Shown here: positions 49,958-58,322 of the stretch, piece by piece
Layout: each line of letters opens with the position of its first letter
Numbering within the stretch: position 1 is the first letter of the stretch
From: Parafrankia elaeagni
Lineage (GTDB): Bacteria; Actinomycetota; Actinomycetes; Frankiales; Frankiaceae
DNA length: 64,000 nt
Direction: 5' to 3'
Assembly: GCF_000374165.1 (NCBI RefSeq)
Contig: NZ_KB893705.1
Location: forward strand, 1 to 64,000
Notes under the pieces: generated by a model
Told to the model about the DNA's origin: nothing
The model's input: only the letters and a program-made list of their open reading frames with translations
Databases searched by the model: none
Translations under genes and position numbers: made by a program

Positions 49958-51613
49958 ATGTCCGCCACTCTTGTCGCGTCCGATCTGACTGTGCTGCGAG
50001 GCGGCGCCGTCGTCCTGGCGGGGATCTCGCTCACTGTCGTGCCCGGTGACCGTCTCGGCGTGGTCGGGCCGAACGGGGTGGGCAAGTCGACCCTGTTGCG
50101 GGCGCTCGCCGGCCAGGTGCCGCCGGACAGTGGCCGGGTCGACCTCTCGCCGCCCGCCGCCGCCGTCGGCCTGCTGCCCCAGGAACCCGACCGCCGCCAG
50201 GACGAGACCCTCCGGCAGTACCTGGCTCGCCGGACCGGCGTGACGGCTGCCCAGGAAGCCCTCGACCGGGCCACCGCGGACCTGTCCGCGTCCGTCGCCG
50301 GCGCCGATGACCGCTACAACGAGGCGCTGGAACGGTGGCTCGCGCTCGGCGCCGCGGATCTGGACCACCGGGCCGAGCAGGTCGTCGCCGAGTTGGGCCT
50401 GCCCACAGGGTCGCTGGACCGCCCCACCGCGGCCCTCTCCGGCGGTGAGGCGGCGCGTGGCTCGCTCGCGAGTGTCCTGCTCTCCCGCTTCGACATCACC
50501 CTGCTGGACGAGCCCACCAACGACCTCGACTTCGACGGCCTGGAGCGGCTTGAGCAGTACGTCACGCAGATGCCGGGCGCACTTGTCGTCGTCAGCCACG
50601 ACCGGGAGTTCCTGGACCGGACGATCGACGCGGTCGTCGAGATCGACCGGCACCAGCACTCCGTCACCCGGTACGCGGGCGGCTGGGACGCCTACCTGGA
50701 GGCCCGCGGCCTGGCTCGCCGGCAGGCCCGGGAGCGCTACGAGCGTTTCGCCGACCGCCGGGCCGACCTCGTCGGGCAGGTGCAGCGGCAGCGCGAGCAG
50801 TCGGTGCGCGGAGCGGTGCGGGCCAAGCGGCGGGCGCCGGACGGGGACCGGTCCGCCCGCGGTGCGCGGATCGAGGCGGCGACCAAGAGCGCGGGCCGGG
50901 TCCGCACGCTGCAGACCCAGCTCGAACGGCTGGAGAACAGCGGAGACGCGGTGGCCGAACCGCGCAAGGAGTGGCAGCTGCGCATGTCCATCGCCACCGC
51001 CCCCCGTTCGGGAGATGTGGTCGCCACCCTCAGCGGTGCCGTCGTCGAGCGGTCGGGTTTCCGGCTCGGGCCGGTGGACCTCACCGTCGCCTGGGCCGAC
51101 CGGGTGGTGATCACCGGCCCGAACGGGGCAGGCAAGAGCACGCTGCTGGCCGCGCTGCTCGGCCGCCAGCCGCTGACCGCGGGACAGCACATGCTCGGTT
51201 CGGGCGTGCTCCTCGGCGAGATCGACCAGGCCCGGTCGCGCTTCCGGGGCGAGGCGACGGCGGCCACCGTCGCCGAGCAGGTCACCGGAGGAACGGCCGC
51301 CGACGTCCGCACGCTGTTCGCGAAGTTCGGGCTCGGGGCGGATCAGATGACGCGGCCGGCCGCGTCGCTGTCGCCCGGCGAGCGCACCCGGGCCGCGCTG
51401 GCCCTGCTGCAGGGCGCCGGGGTGAACTGCCTGGTGCTGGACGAGCCCACCAACCACCTCGACCTGCCCGCCATCGAACAGCTGGAGCAGGCCGTCGAGG
51501 GATTCGAGGGGACCCTGCTGCTGGTCACCCACGACCGGCGCCTGCTCGAGGCCGTGCGGGTGACCCGTCGGCTCACCGTGGCGGAGGGCAGGGTCGAGGA
51601 GAGCCCGGCCTGA
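49958..51613 (+). CDS. ABC-F ATPase
   Basis: A 551-residue soluble protein with two ABC ATPase domains and no membrane segment, the ABC-F layout. Both Walker A motifs (GPNGVGKS about 45-52 and GPNGAGKS) are present, with signatures LSGGE and LSPGE, and both Walker B motifs end DEPTN(D/H)LD. The arm and linker region between the domains (about 250-340) is charged. ABC-F proteins act on ribosomes in translation or in antibiotic protection; no closer assignment is possible. The ATG at 49958 follows GGAG. Confidence 0.92.
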   Translation: MSATLVASDLTVLRGGAVVLAGISLTVVPGDRLGVVGPNGVGKSTLLRALAGQVPPDSGRVDLSPPAAAVGLLPQEPDRRQDETLRQYLARRTGVTAAQEALDRATADLSASVAGADDRYNEALERWLALGAADLDHRAEQVVAELGLPTGSLDRPTAALSGGEAARGSLASVLLSRFDITLLDEPTNDLDFDGLERLEQYVTQMPGALVVVSHDREFLDRTIDAVVEIDRHQHSVTRYAGGWDAYLEARGLARRQARERYERFADRRADLVGQVQRQREQSVRGAVRAKRRAPDGDRSARGARIEAATKSAGRVRTLQTQLERLENSGDAVAEPRKEWQLRMSIATAPRSGDVVATLSGAVVERSGFRLGPVDLTVAWADRVVITGPNGAGKSTLLAALLGRQPLTAGQHMLGSGVLLGEIDQARSRFRGEATAATVAEQVTGGTAADVRTLFAKFGLGADQMTRPAASLSPGERTRAALALLQGAGVNCLVLDEPTNHLDLPAIEQLEQAVEGFEGTLLLVTHDRRLLEAVRVTRRLTVAEGRVEESPA

Positions 51614-51749
51614 TCGGCGGTCAGCAGCCCCGGCGGGGGGTATTTTCGGGCGGAGCGGGTGTCGGTGCCCCGAGCCGGGGCGGGGCACGAGGGCGGAGCG
51701 TGAGTGGCCCACCGCCGCGGAGGCGGGCCGATGTCGGGAGGTCATCGCC

Positions 51750-52235
51750 ATGAGCGGCGTGGAGCTGTTCGCGGTTGCCCTGGTCATGGCGCTCGGCCTC
51801 GTCGGTGTCCTGGTGCCCGTGCTTCCAGGCCTGCTGGTCGTCTGGGGCGCCGGCGTCTGGTGGACGATCGCGGACGGTGGCGGTACCGCGCGCTGGCTGG
51901 TGCTGGCGGTCATCAGCGCACTGTTCGTCGTCGGGTCGCTCGCCAAGTACGTGCTGCCGGGTCGGGCCGCGTCAGCGGCAGGAGCGCCGTTCGGGACGAT
52001 GCTGGTCGGCGCGGTCTGCGCCGTGATCGGGTTCTTCGTCGTGCCTGTCGTCGGCCTGCTCGTCGGCGGCCTCGCCGGGATCTACCTGGCCGAACTCGCC
52101 CGTCTGCGCGATCCCGGCCAGGCCGTGGCGTCGACGTGGGCGGCGACGGTCGCCTTCGGTGTCGGGGTGTTCGTGGAGATATGCGCGGGTATCGCGATGG
52201 TGGCGACGTGGGGCGTCAGTGAGCTGATCATCTGA
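51750..52235 (+). CDS. DUF456 domain membrane protein
   Basis: A 161-residue integral membrane protein matching DUF456, with about four hydrophobic segments and the family-like LVPVLPGLLVVWGAG and GFFVVPVVGLLVGGLAGIYLAEL. The function is unknown. The ATG at 51750 follows GGGAGG. It is convergent with the Trp-repeat protein gene. Confidence 0.85.
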   Translation: MSGVELFAVALVMALGLVGVLVPVLPGLLVVWGAGVWWTIADGGGTARWLVLAVISALFVVGSLAKYVLPGRAASAAGAPFGTMLVGAVCAVIGFFVVPVVGLLVGGLAGIYLAELARLRDPGQAVASTWAATVAFGVGVFVEICAGIAMVATWGVSELII

Positions 52236-52404
52236 GGTGCCTCGAGGTGGGCTGACCACCGGACATTGGGATGATCGCCAGACGCCGGGGAGCGGAACGC
52301 CGCGTCAGCGGAAGGGCGCCGGCGGTCGCCGGGGCATGCCGGTCGCCGTCACGTTCCGTTCCCCGGTCCGATTTCAGCTGTGCCGAAACCGCCTGGTCAG
52401 CAGA

Positions 52405-52740
52405 TCACCAGTTCCAGTCCCAGTCCCAGTCGTCCTTGCCTCGCTTGTCCTTCTCCCAGCGGTCCTTACCCCACTTGTCCTTCTCCCAGCGGTCCTTTTC
52501 CCAGCGGTCCTTACCCCACTTGTCCTTTTCCCAGCGGTCCTTCTCCCAGCGGTCCTTCTCCCACTTGTCCTTGTTCCAGTCGTCCTTGTCGCCTCGCCAG
52601 TCCTTTCCGTAGTCATTCTGGTAGCCCTTGTCCTCCCAGAATGCCTGCGCGGAAACCGCGCCCGGGCCCAGGCCCAGGGCGGCGACCGTCGCGCCCGTCG
52701 CCGCGAGGACGAGAATCCTGCGTGGTGCGGACTTTCTCAT
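52405..52740 (-). CDS. secreted Trp/Lys/Asp pentapeptide-repeat protein
   Basis: A 111-residue exported protein. Residues 1-32 form a signal peptide (basic MRKSAPRR, hydrophobic LVLAATGATVAALGLG, cleavage after AVSAQA). The rest is an array of about ten pentapeptides of the type KDRWE or KDKWG, ending in DWDWDWNW. Charges balance; Trp recurs every fifth residue. No family is recognised. Regular Trp spacing suggests a surface- or polysaccharide-binding or self-assembling peptide, but this is inference. The ATG at 52740 follows GGGGGAG. A striking AT-rich palindrome lies 72-92 bp upstream. Confidence 0.8.
   Translation of the reverse strand: MRKSAPRRILVLAATGATVAALGLGPGAVSAQAFWEDKGYQNDYGKDWRGDKDDWNKDKWEKDRWEKDRWEKDKWGKDRWEKDRWEKDKWGKDRWEKDKRGKDDWDWDWNW
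52430..52580. repeat. 15-bp coding tandem repeat
   Basis: About ten 15-bp units of the type CCAGCGGTCCTTCTC or CCACTTGTCCTTCTC (plus strand) encode the KDRWE/KDKWG repeats. The two unit types alternate in larger blocks, which suggests duplication of multi-unit segments. There are no spacers, so this is not a CRISPR array. Confidence 0.9.
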
Positions 52741-53074
52741 AACTCCCCCATGAATGATCCACGTGCGGCGGCCCCGCACCAGCAGGGGGCCTGCCACGTT
52801 GGATTCATCGTCAAACAAAGAATCTTTGTTTGTGGCGAGGGTGCCTGTGGTTAACGGCATTTTCTGGTCGTGTCGAGCGGGCGGCGGGCGCCCGGCGGCG
52901 CGGACGGAGCCCTCGCCGTCCCCGGCCGGCTGCCGATCGTCGGCGCGCGTGCCGATGATCGGGTGAGACCGCCGATCGGATCCGTCTCCGAACGGGCCGA
53001 GCGCCGGTGATCATCCATGATCCGCCGATCCGTCGGGAGAAATGCGTAGTCTCCCTACCGGGAAGGTGGTCTGG
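52741..53074. other. divergent intergenic region
   Basis: This region lies between the Trp-repeat protein and the TauE/SafE gene. It contains the 52812-52832 palindrome and, near the plus-strand start, TAGTCTCCCTACCGGG (53046-53061), of unclear role. No gene is seen. Confidence 0.5.
52812..52832. promoter_or_regulatory. AT-rich perfect palindrome upstream of the Trp-repeat gene
   Basis: CAAACAAAG (52812-52820) and CTTTGTTTG (52824-52832) form a perfect 9-bp inverted repeat around AAT, strikingly AT-rich for this genome. It lies 72-92 bp before the minus-strand start, where an operator would be expected. A terminator for upstream minus-strand transcription is less likely because the nearest upstream gene is on the plus strand. 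Confidence 0.6.
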
Positions 53075-54031
53075 ATGGAGATGGACCCGTTGGTGGCCCT
53101 GGCCGGGCTGCTCGTGGGCTTCGTGGTCGGGCTGACCGGTATGGGTGGCGGCGCGCTGATGACGCCTGTCCTGGTACTGCTGTTCGGCGTACAGCCGCTC
53201 GCGGCCGTCTCGAGCGACCTTGTCGCGTCGGCGGTGATGAAGCCCGTGGGGGCGACGGTTCACCTGCGTCGCGGTACCGTCCACCGGGGGCTGGTCGGCT
53301 GGCTGGTGCTCGGGTCGGTGCCCGCCGGGTTCTGCGGGGTGCTGATCCTTCGGGCGCTGGGGGACGGCGACACGGTCCAGCACCGGATAAAGATCACCAT
53401 GGGCGTGATTCTGATCATCGCGGCCCTGGCGATGCTGGCGAAGTCGGAGCTGGACCGCCGCCGCGGCCCCGCGGTGGCGGATGCCGCCGCGATCACGGTC
53501 CGGCCGCTGCCGACTCTGGCGACCGGCGTCGTCGGTGGGCTCGTGGTCGGGATGACCTCGGTCGGCTCCGGATCGCTCATCATCGTCATGCTGCTCGCGC
53601 TGTACCCGTCGATTCGTGCCTCCCAGCTGGTCGGCACCGATCTCGCGCAGGCGGTCCCGCTGGTCGCGGCGGCGTCGCTCGGCCACCTGATCTTCGGTGA
53701 CTTCCAGCTGGGACTGACCAGCTCGCTGCTCGTCGGTTCGCTTCCCGGCGTCTATCTCGGCGCGCGGATCTCGGCGGGCAGCTCGACCAGCCGTTTTATC
53801 CGGCCGGCTGTCGTCGTGGTGGTCTCGCTCAGTGGGCTGAAGCTTGTGGGTGTGCCCACCGGCGCCCTCGGGGCTGTCCTGGCACTGATGCTCGTGGTCG
53901 CGTTGGCCGTTCCGCTCCGGCGTCGCAACCGGGCCGCTGGTTCCCCGGAGAGTTCCCGGCTCCCCGGAGGACACGGTGATGACGACCCGGGGGACGCGGT
54001 GGTGACGACGGGCATCGGCGGAGCGACCTGA
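53075..54031 (+). CDS. TauE/SafE family membrane transporter
   Basis: A 318-residue membrane protein with about eight hydrophobic segments. The family's two related halves are visible: LAGLLVGFVVGLTGMGGGAL and, later, GVVGGLVVGMTSVGSGSL. TauE/SafE proteins export sulfite, sulfonates or other small anions; the substrate is unknown. The ATG at 53075 follows GGAAGG; the upstream ATG at 53042 is less favoured. A charged C-terminal tail follows the last helix. Confidence 0.9.
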   Translation: MEMDPLVALAGLLVGFVVGLTGMGGGALMTPVLVLLFGVQPLAAVSSDLVASAVMKPVGATVHLRRGTVHRGLVGWLVLGSVPAGFCGVLILRALGDGDTVQHRIKITMGVILIIAALAMLAKSELDRRRGPAVADAAAITVRPLPTLATGVVGGLVVGMTSVGSGSLIIVMLLALYPSIRASQLVGTDLAQAVPLVAAASLGHLIFGDFQLGLTSSLLVGSLPGVYLGARISAGSSTSRFIRPAVVVVVSLSGLKLVGVPTGALGAVLALMLVVALAVPLRRRNRAAGSPESSRLPGGHGDDDPGDAVVTTGIGGAT

Positions 54032-54088
54032 GCCCGGGTGGCCCTGCGCACCCACCCGTCCGGCCGCGGACGTGGTGAACCGCGGTTC

Positions 54089-54379
54089 CTAGTGCCGGGC
54101 CGGCCTGTTCCGCTCCAGCACCCGGGTCTGGACCACCCCGGCGTCGTCGCGGTGTGCCTGTGCGGTGGTGGGCGTCCCCGGGCCGCCCTCGAGCCCGTCC
54201 GGGACCCGGCGGACGGGCCTCGGCCCGCCGGGGAGCACCGTCGTTCTCGACAGGCTGGCGAGGAATCGCGCCAACCGCCCGTACCCGTGTGCCAGCTTCA
54301 GGTGATAGTCCAGGTCACCGGTGGTCGGGAACACCGCGGCGCAGCCCAGGTCGCCGCGCGGGCATCGGTACACAGTCAT
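54089..54379 (-). CDS. small C2H2-like zinc finger protein
   Basis: A 96-residue protein. The N-terminus has a finger-like pattern, Cys-x6-Cys followed by His-x4-His (YRCPRGDLGCAAVF, DYHLKLAHG), reminiscent of C2H2 zinc fingers, which are rare in bacteria. A basic, Pro/Arg-rich tail follows. The ATG at 54379 has a strong GGAGG site, with a second GGAGG further upstream. A DNA- or RNA-binding role is plausible but unproven. Confidence 0.68.
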   Translation of the reverse strand: MTVYRCPRGDLGCAAVFPTTGDLDYHLKLAHGYGRLARFLASLSRTTVLPGGPRPVRRVPDGLEGGPGTPTTAQAHRDDAGVVQTRVLERNRPARH

Positions 54380-54569
54380 AACGGGTCCTCCTGCCGACCG
54401 GGTCCTCCTACCGGATGGCACGCCGGCCACGGGCGGCGCGCCGGGCGATCGCGGGTCGTTGACAGGCGACCGCGGGTCGTTCACAGGCCGGAAACCGGCG
54501 CGGAACGCCTTCTGGGGACGCTACGTCCCTGCTCCGGTGAACGCATGACCGGAGGGGCAGACTGGGGTC

Positions 54570-55958
54570 ATGGCAAACGCGTCCCTCGATCCCCCTGACG
54601 TCCCCGCCGCCGAGGACCTGCCGGTGGCCACCTCGGGGCAGGCGGCAGGCGCCGGCGCGGCGCTGACGGCGGAGTCCGAGGTGGTGGACCTGTGTCGGGA
54701 TCTGCTCCGGTTCGAGTCCGTCAACCGGGGGAACGGCGACGGCCACGAGCGGCCGATCGCCGAGTTCGTGGCAGAGAAGCTGGCCGAGGTGGGCCTGGAG
54801 CCGGTCCTGCTCGAGTCCGCCCCGGGCCGCACGAGTGTCGTGACCCGGCTGGCGGGCTCGGATCCGTCCCGCTCACCGCTGCTGATCCACGGCCATCTGG
54901 ACGTCGTCCCGGCCGACCCGACGGACTGGCGCGTGCATCCCTTCGCCGGTGAGGAGCTCGACGGCTGTCTGTGGGGGCGGGGCGCCATCGACATGAAGGA
55001 CATGGACGCCATGACCCTCGCGGTCGTGCGTGACATGGCCCGCTCCGGCCGTCGTCCGCCGCGTGACCTCGTGGTGGCCTTCGTGGCGGACGAGGAGGCC
55101 GGGGGCACCCTCGGGGCGCGCTGGCTGGTCGACAACCACCCCGACCACTTCGCCGACTGCACGGAGGCGATCAGCGAGGTCGGCGGGTTCTCCTACACGG
55201 TCTCGGACGACCTGCGGCTCTACCTCATCGAGACGGCTGAGAAGGGCATCGCCTGGATGAAGCTCACCGTGGCCGGGCGGGCGGGCCACGGGTCGATGCT
55301 CAGCGAGGACAACGCCGTCACCAAGCTGTGCGAGGCGGTGGCCCGGCTGGGCCGCCACCAGTTCCCGATCGTGGTCACCCCGACGGTGCGGGTGTTCCTC
55401 GACTCGATCGGCGAGGCACTGGGCATCGAGCTCGACGCGGGCGACATCGAGAGCACGATCGCGAAGCTCGGCCCGATCGCCCGCATGGTCGGCGCGACGA
55501 TCCGCAACACGGTGAACCCGACCCAGCTGGCGGCCGGCCACAAGGTGAACGTGATTCCCGGGGAGGCCACCGCCTACGTGGACGGGCGCTACCTGCCCGG
55601 CCAGGAGGAGGAGTTCCTGCGCCAGGTCGACGAGCTTCTCGGGCCGGAGGTGCGGCGCGAGTGGGTGGTCAACGACCAGGCGCTGGAGACCGGGTTCGAC
55701 GGACCGCTGGTGGAGGCGATGGCCTCGGCGCTGCGGGCGGAGGACCCGGCGGCGCGCGCCGTCCCCTACATGCTCTCCGGCGGCACCGACGCGAAGTCGT
55801 TCTCCCGCCTCGGTATTCGCTGCTTCGGCTTCTCGCCGCTGCTGCTGCCGCCCGACCTCGACTTCGCCGGGATGTTCCACGGCGTCGACGAGCGGGTGCC
55901 CGTCGACGCCCTGCGGTTCGGTGTCCGCGTGCTGGACCGCTTCCTCGCCTCCTCCTGA
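54570..55958 (+). CDS. M20 family metallopeptidase
   Basis: A 462-residue di-zinc hydrolase of the M20/M25/M40 family. Metal and catalytic residues are visible: His109 and Asp111 in IHGHLD, Asp141 in GAIDMKD, Glu175-Glu176 in ADEEAGG, and a C-terminal His in GMFHGVDE. The dimerisation domain lies between about 215 and 330. It removes residues from dipeptides or N-acyl amino acids. An Ala-rich N-terminus precedes the fold. It converges with ndh over a strong hairpin. Confidence 0.93.
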   Translation: MANASLDPPDVPAAEDLPVATSGQAAGAGAALTAESEVVDLCRDLLRFESVNRGNGDGHERPIAEFVAEKLAEVGLEPVLLESAPGRTSVVTRLAGSDPSRSPLLIHGHLDVVPADPTDWRVHPFAGEELDGCLWGRGAIDMKDMDAMTLAVVRDMARSGRRPPRDLVVAFVADEEAGGTLGARWLVDNHPDHFADCTEAISEVGGFSYTVSDDLRLYLIETAEKGIAWMKLTVAGRAGHGSMLSEDNAVTKLCEAVARLGRHQFPIVVTPTVRVFLDSIGEALGIELDAGDIESTIAKLGPIARMVGATIRNTVNPTQLAAGHKVNVIPGEATAYVDGRYLPGQEEEFLRQVDELLGPEVRREWVVNDQALETGFDGPLVEAMASALRAEDPAARAVPYMLSGGTDAKSFSRLGIRCFGFSPLLLPPDLDFAGMFHGVDERVPVDALRFGVRVLDRFLASS

Positions 55959-56039
55959 CCGGAACCTGACCGCCGCCGCGCGGGCAGCGTCGCTCACCGG
56001 CGGGCGGGGACGGGCAGGAGGGGCCCGAGCCGGGACGGC

Positions 56040-56098
56040 AGCAGGCCCGGCTCCGGGGCACTCGGCTCCGGGGCCGGGCCTGCTGGACGGATCCGTCC
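56040..56098. terminator. bidirectional terminator with a second palindrome
   Basis: Arms at 56040-56059 and 56065-56084 (AGCAGGCCCGGCTCCGGGGC and its near-complement) form a stem of about 20 bp with few mismatches, followed by the perfect palindrome GGACGGATCCGTCC (56085-56098). It lies between the convergent stops of the M20 peptidase and ndh genes. Confidence 0.65.
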
Positions 56099-56113
56099 GG
56101 CCCGCGCCCGTGG

Positions 56114-57622
56114 TCAGGCGGTGCCGGTGGAGGTGCTTCCCGAGGCCGCGCCTCCGGACGGTGTGCCGTCCGGAGTGAGACGGGGCGCGTCCGCGCCCGC
56201 CTTCCGGGCCGTGGGGACGGCCCCCGGCTGCGCTGCCGGGCGGGTCACCGCGGACGGGCCGCGGGAGGCCCAGTCGTCGGGCAGGGTCGGCATGAAGCCT
56301 TCCCCGAGGCGCTGCAGCGCCGACCGGGCGAAGATCTGCTGCTGGGTGACGGTCCGCTCCGAGCGGCCGCGGCCGACGAAGCTCACCGTCCAGTGCAGCA
56401 GGGTCGTCACCCGGTGCTTGAAGCCGATGATGTAGACGAGGTGCACGGCGAGCCACATCAGCCAGGCCAGGAACCCGCTGAGCTGCACGCCCTTGATGCT
56501 GGCCACCGCGCTGAAGCGCGAGATGGTGGCCATGCTGCCCTTGTCCTTGTACTCGAAGTTGCGCATCGGCGGGCCGCCGCGCAACCGGGTGGCGATCGTC
56601 TTCGAGGCGTACTTGCCGCCCTGAATGGCGACCTGGGCCACACCAGGAAGCCGGTCGAGGGTGGCCATGTCCCCGACGACGAACACCTCGGGGTGACCGG
56701 GCAGGGTCAGGTCCGGCTGCACCTGGATCCGGCCGGCGCGGTCCAGGACCGCGCCGGACTGCTCGGCGAGCTGCTTGCCGAGCGGGCTGGCGGCGACGCC
56801 GGCAGCCCAGATCTTGCAGACGGACTCGATCCGGCGCCGGGTGCCGTCGGAGTCCTCGACGTCGATGCCGCGGGAGTCGACGTTGACGACCCGGGCGCCG
56901 AGCTGGATCTCGACGCCGATCTTCTCCAGCTTCGCGGTGGCCTTGCCGGCCAGCTTCTCCCCGAACGTGCCGAGCACCGTCGGCGCGGCGTCGAGGAGGA
57001 TGATCCGGGCCTTGGTGGTGTCGACCTTCCGGAAGTCGTGGCGCAGCGTCCGATGCGCCATCTCGGCGATCTGGCCGGCCATCTCCACACCGGTCGGACC
57101 GGCGCCGACCACCACGAAGGTCATGTAGCGCGCGGCGTCGGCCGGGTCGGGCGAGGTCTCGGCCACCTCGAAGGCGCCGAAGATCCGCCCGCGCAGCTCC
57201 AGCGCGTCGTCGATGCTCTTCATGCCCGGGGCGTGCTCGGCGAAGTGGTCGTTCCCGAAATAGGACTGACCGGCGCCGGCCGCGACAATCAGGCTGTCGT
57301 ACGGCTGCACGTCCGTGCGCCCCAGCAGGTTGGACGTCACCGTCTTCGCGGCGAGGTCGATACCGACGACCTCGCCGAGAACGGTCCGTACGTTCTGCTG
57401 GCGGCGCAGCACCTCACGCGTCGCCGGGGCGATCTCGCCCTCGGAAAGGATGCCCGTCGCAACCTGGTAAAGCAGTGGCTGGAACAGGTGATGTGTGGTC
57501 TTAGCGACGACAGTCACCTCGACGGGCTCGCGGCGCAGAGCCTGGGCGGCGAACAGCCCGCCGAAACCGGAGCCGATGATCACGACCCGATGCTTTTGGT
57601 GCCCGTCGCTCGTAGCGGTCAC
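56114..57622 (-). CDS. ndh: type II NADH:quinone oxidoreductase
   Basis: A 502-residue flavoprotein that passes electrons from NADH to quinone without pumping protons. The FAD-binding GxGxxG is VVIIGSGFGGLFAAQAL and the NADH-binding one is FVVVGAGPTGVEMAG. The C-terminal region has GFLAWLMWLAVHLVYI, the amphipathic membrane-anchoring segment, and a Pro/Ala-rich tail. The GTG at 57622 follows GGGGAG six bases upstream. An ATG at 57637 is close by. Other dehydrogenase subunits are not nearby. Confidence 0.93.
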   Translation of the reverse strand: MTATSDGHQKHRVVIIGSGFGGLFAAQALRREPVEVTVVAKTTHHLFQPLLYQVATGILSEGEIAPATREVLRRQQNVRTVLGEVVGIDLAAKTVTSNLLGRTDVQPYDSLIVAAGAGQSYFGNDHFAEHAPGMKSIDDALELRGRIFGAFEVAETSPDPADAARYMTFVVVGAGPTGVEMAGQIAEMAHRTLRHDFRKVDTTKARIILLDAAPTVLGTFGEKLAGKATAKLEKIGVEIQLGARVVNVDSRGIDVEDSDGTRRRIESVCKIWAAGVAASPLGKQLAEQSGAVLDRAGRIQVQPDLTLPGHPEVFVVGDMATLDRLPGVAQVAIQGGKYASKTIATRLRGGPPMRNFEYKDKGSMATISRFSAVASIKGVQLSGFLAWLMWLAVHLVYIIGFKHRVTTLLHWTVSFVGRGRSERTVTQQQIFARSALQRLGEGFMPTLPDDWASRGPSAVTRPAAQPGAVPTARKAGADAPRLTPDGTPSGGAASGSTSTGTA

Positions 57623-57859
57623 AATCGCTCCCCACATGCCGATGGGTGTCTGACGGAGTGGTTCACGGTCCGTCCGCCTCACCATCTTCCGCCGCGTAGC
57701 GGAAGGGAGATCGTGGCGATCCTCACGTCACGGGACGCCGCTGTCACGCAGACGGGCGGCACCCCGGACGGGACGTGTTGCCCCCATCGGAACCGAGGCA
57801 GCGTGCCGCCACCGCCGGGCAGCCGCGGCCGGCGGGCGGCCGGAAGCGGCCGGGCGGAC

Positions 57860-58063
57860 TCAGGTGGGCAGATACCCGGGAAGGCCGCCCGGTCGGCGCC
57901 GCCGGCGTAGCACTACTCGGCGGGTCCCATCGGGGTAGATCCGGGAGCGGTCGAGCTCCCAGTCGCCGAACTCGGCGTGCAGAGTGAGGATCGCGACCGC
58001 CGTCCGCCGGTCGGTACCCGGGGGCATGGTCAGATTCTGGTACTCGAGATTCCTGTCCGCCAA
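57860..58063 (-). CDS. DUF5703 family small protein
   Basis: A 67-residue basic protein of the actinobacterial DUF5703 family: LEYQNLTMPPGTDRR, LTLHAEFGDWELDR and RIYPDGTRRVVLRRR. Function unknown. The TTG at 58063 lies behind GGGAGG; a longer start is unlikely, as the upstream residues are out of family. It lies between ndh and the glycosyltransferase pair and is not tightly linked to either. Confidence 0.75.
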   Translation of the reverse strand: MADRNLEYQNLTMPPGTDRRTAVAILTLHAEFGDWELDRSRIYPDGTRRVVLRRRRRPGGLPGYLPT

Positions 58064-58322
58064 GACGCGTGCACCTCCCGCTGCGCCGGCCCGGTGCGCC
58101 GGCGGTCCTCCCGCGCGCGGACGTCCGCACCGGCGCCCGCGGATCGGTGCCGCGGCCCCGGTGGGCCTGTGAACGCCGGGTGTCCTGAGGGGAAACCTTG
58201 GCGTAGCGGCCGATCGTGCACAAGAGTGTGGCCGCATCGCGGCCACAAAACGTCGGGAAGACGCGGGTCAACCGCGCCGCGGGTCGGCAGGCCGCGCCGG
58301 GTGACCTGCCCGGGGGAACAGG

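Noticed and set aside
52430..52580. possible CRISPR array
   Set aside because: Repeats are contiguous 15-bp coding units without spacers; they encode the Trp-repeat protein.
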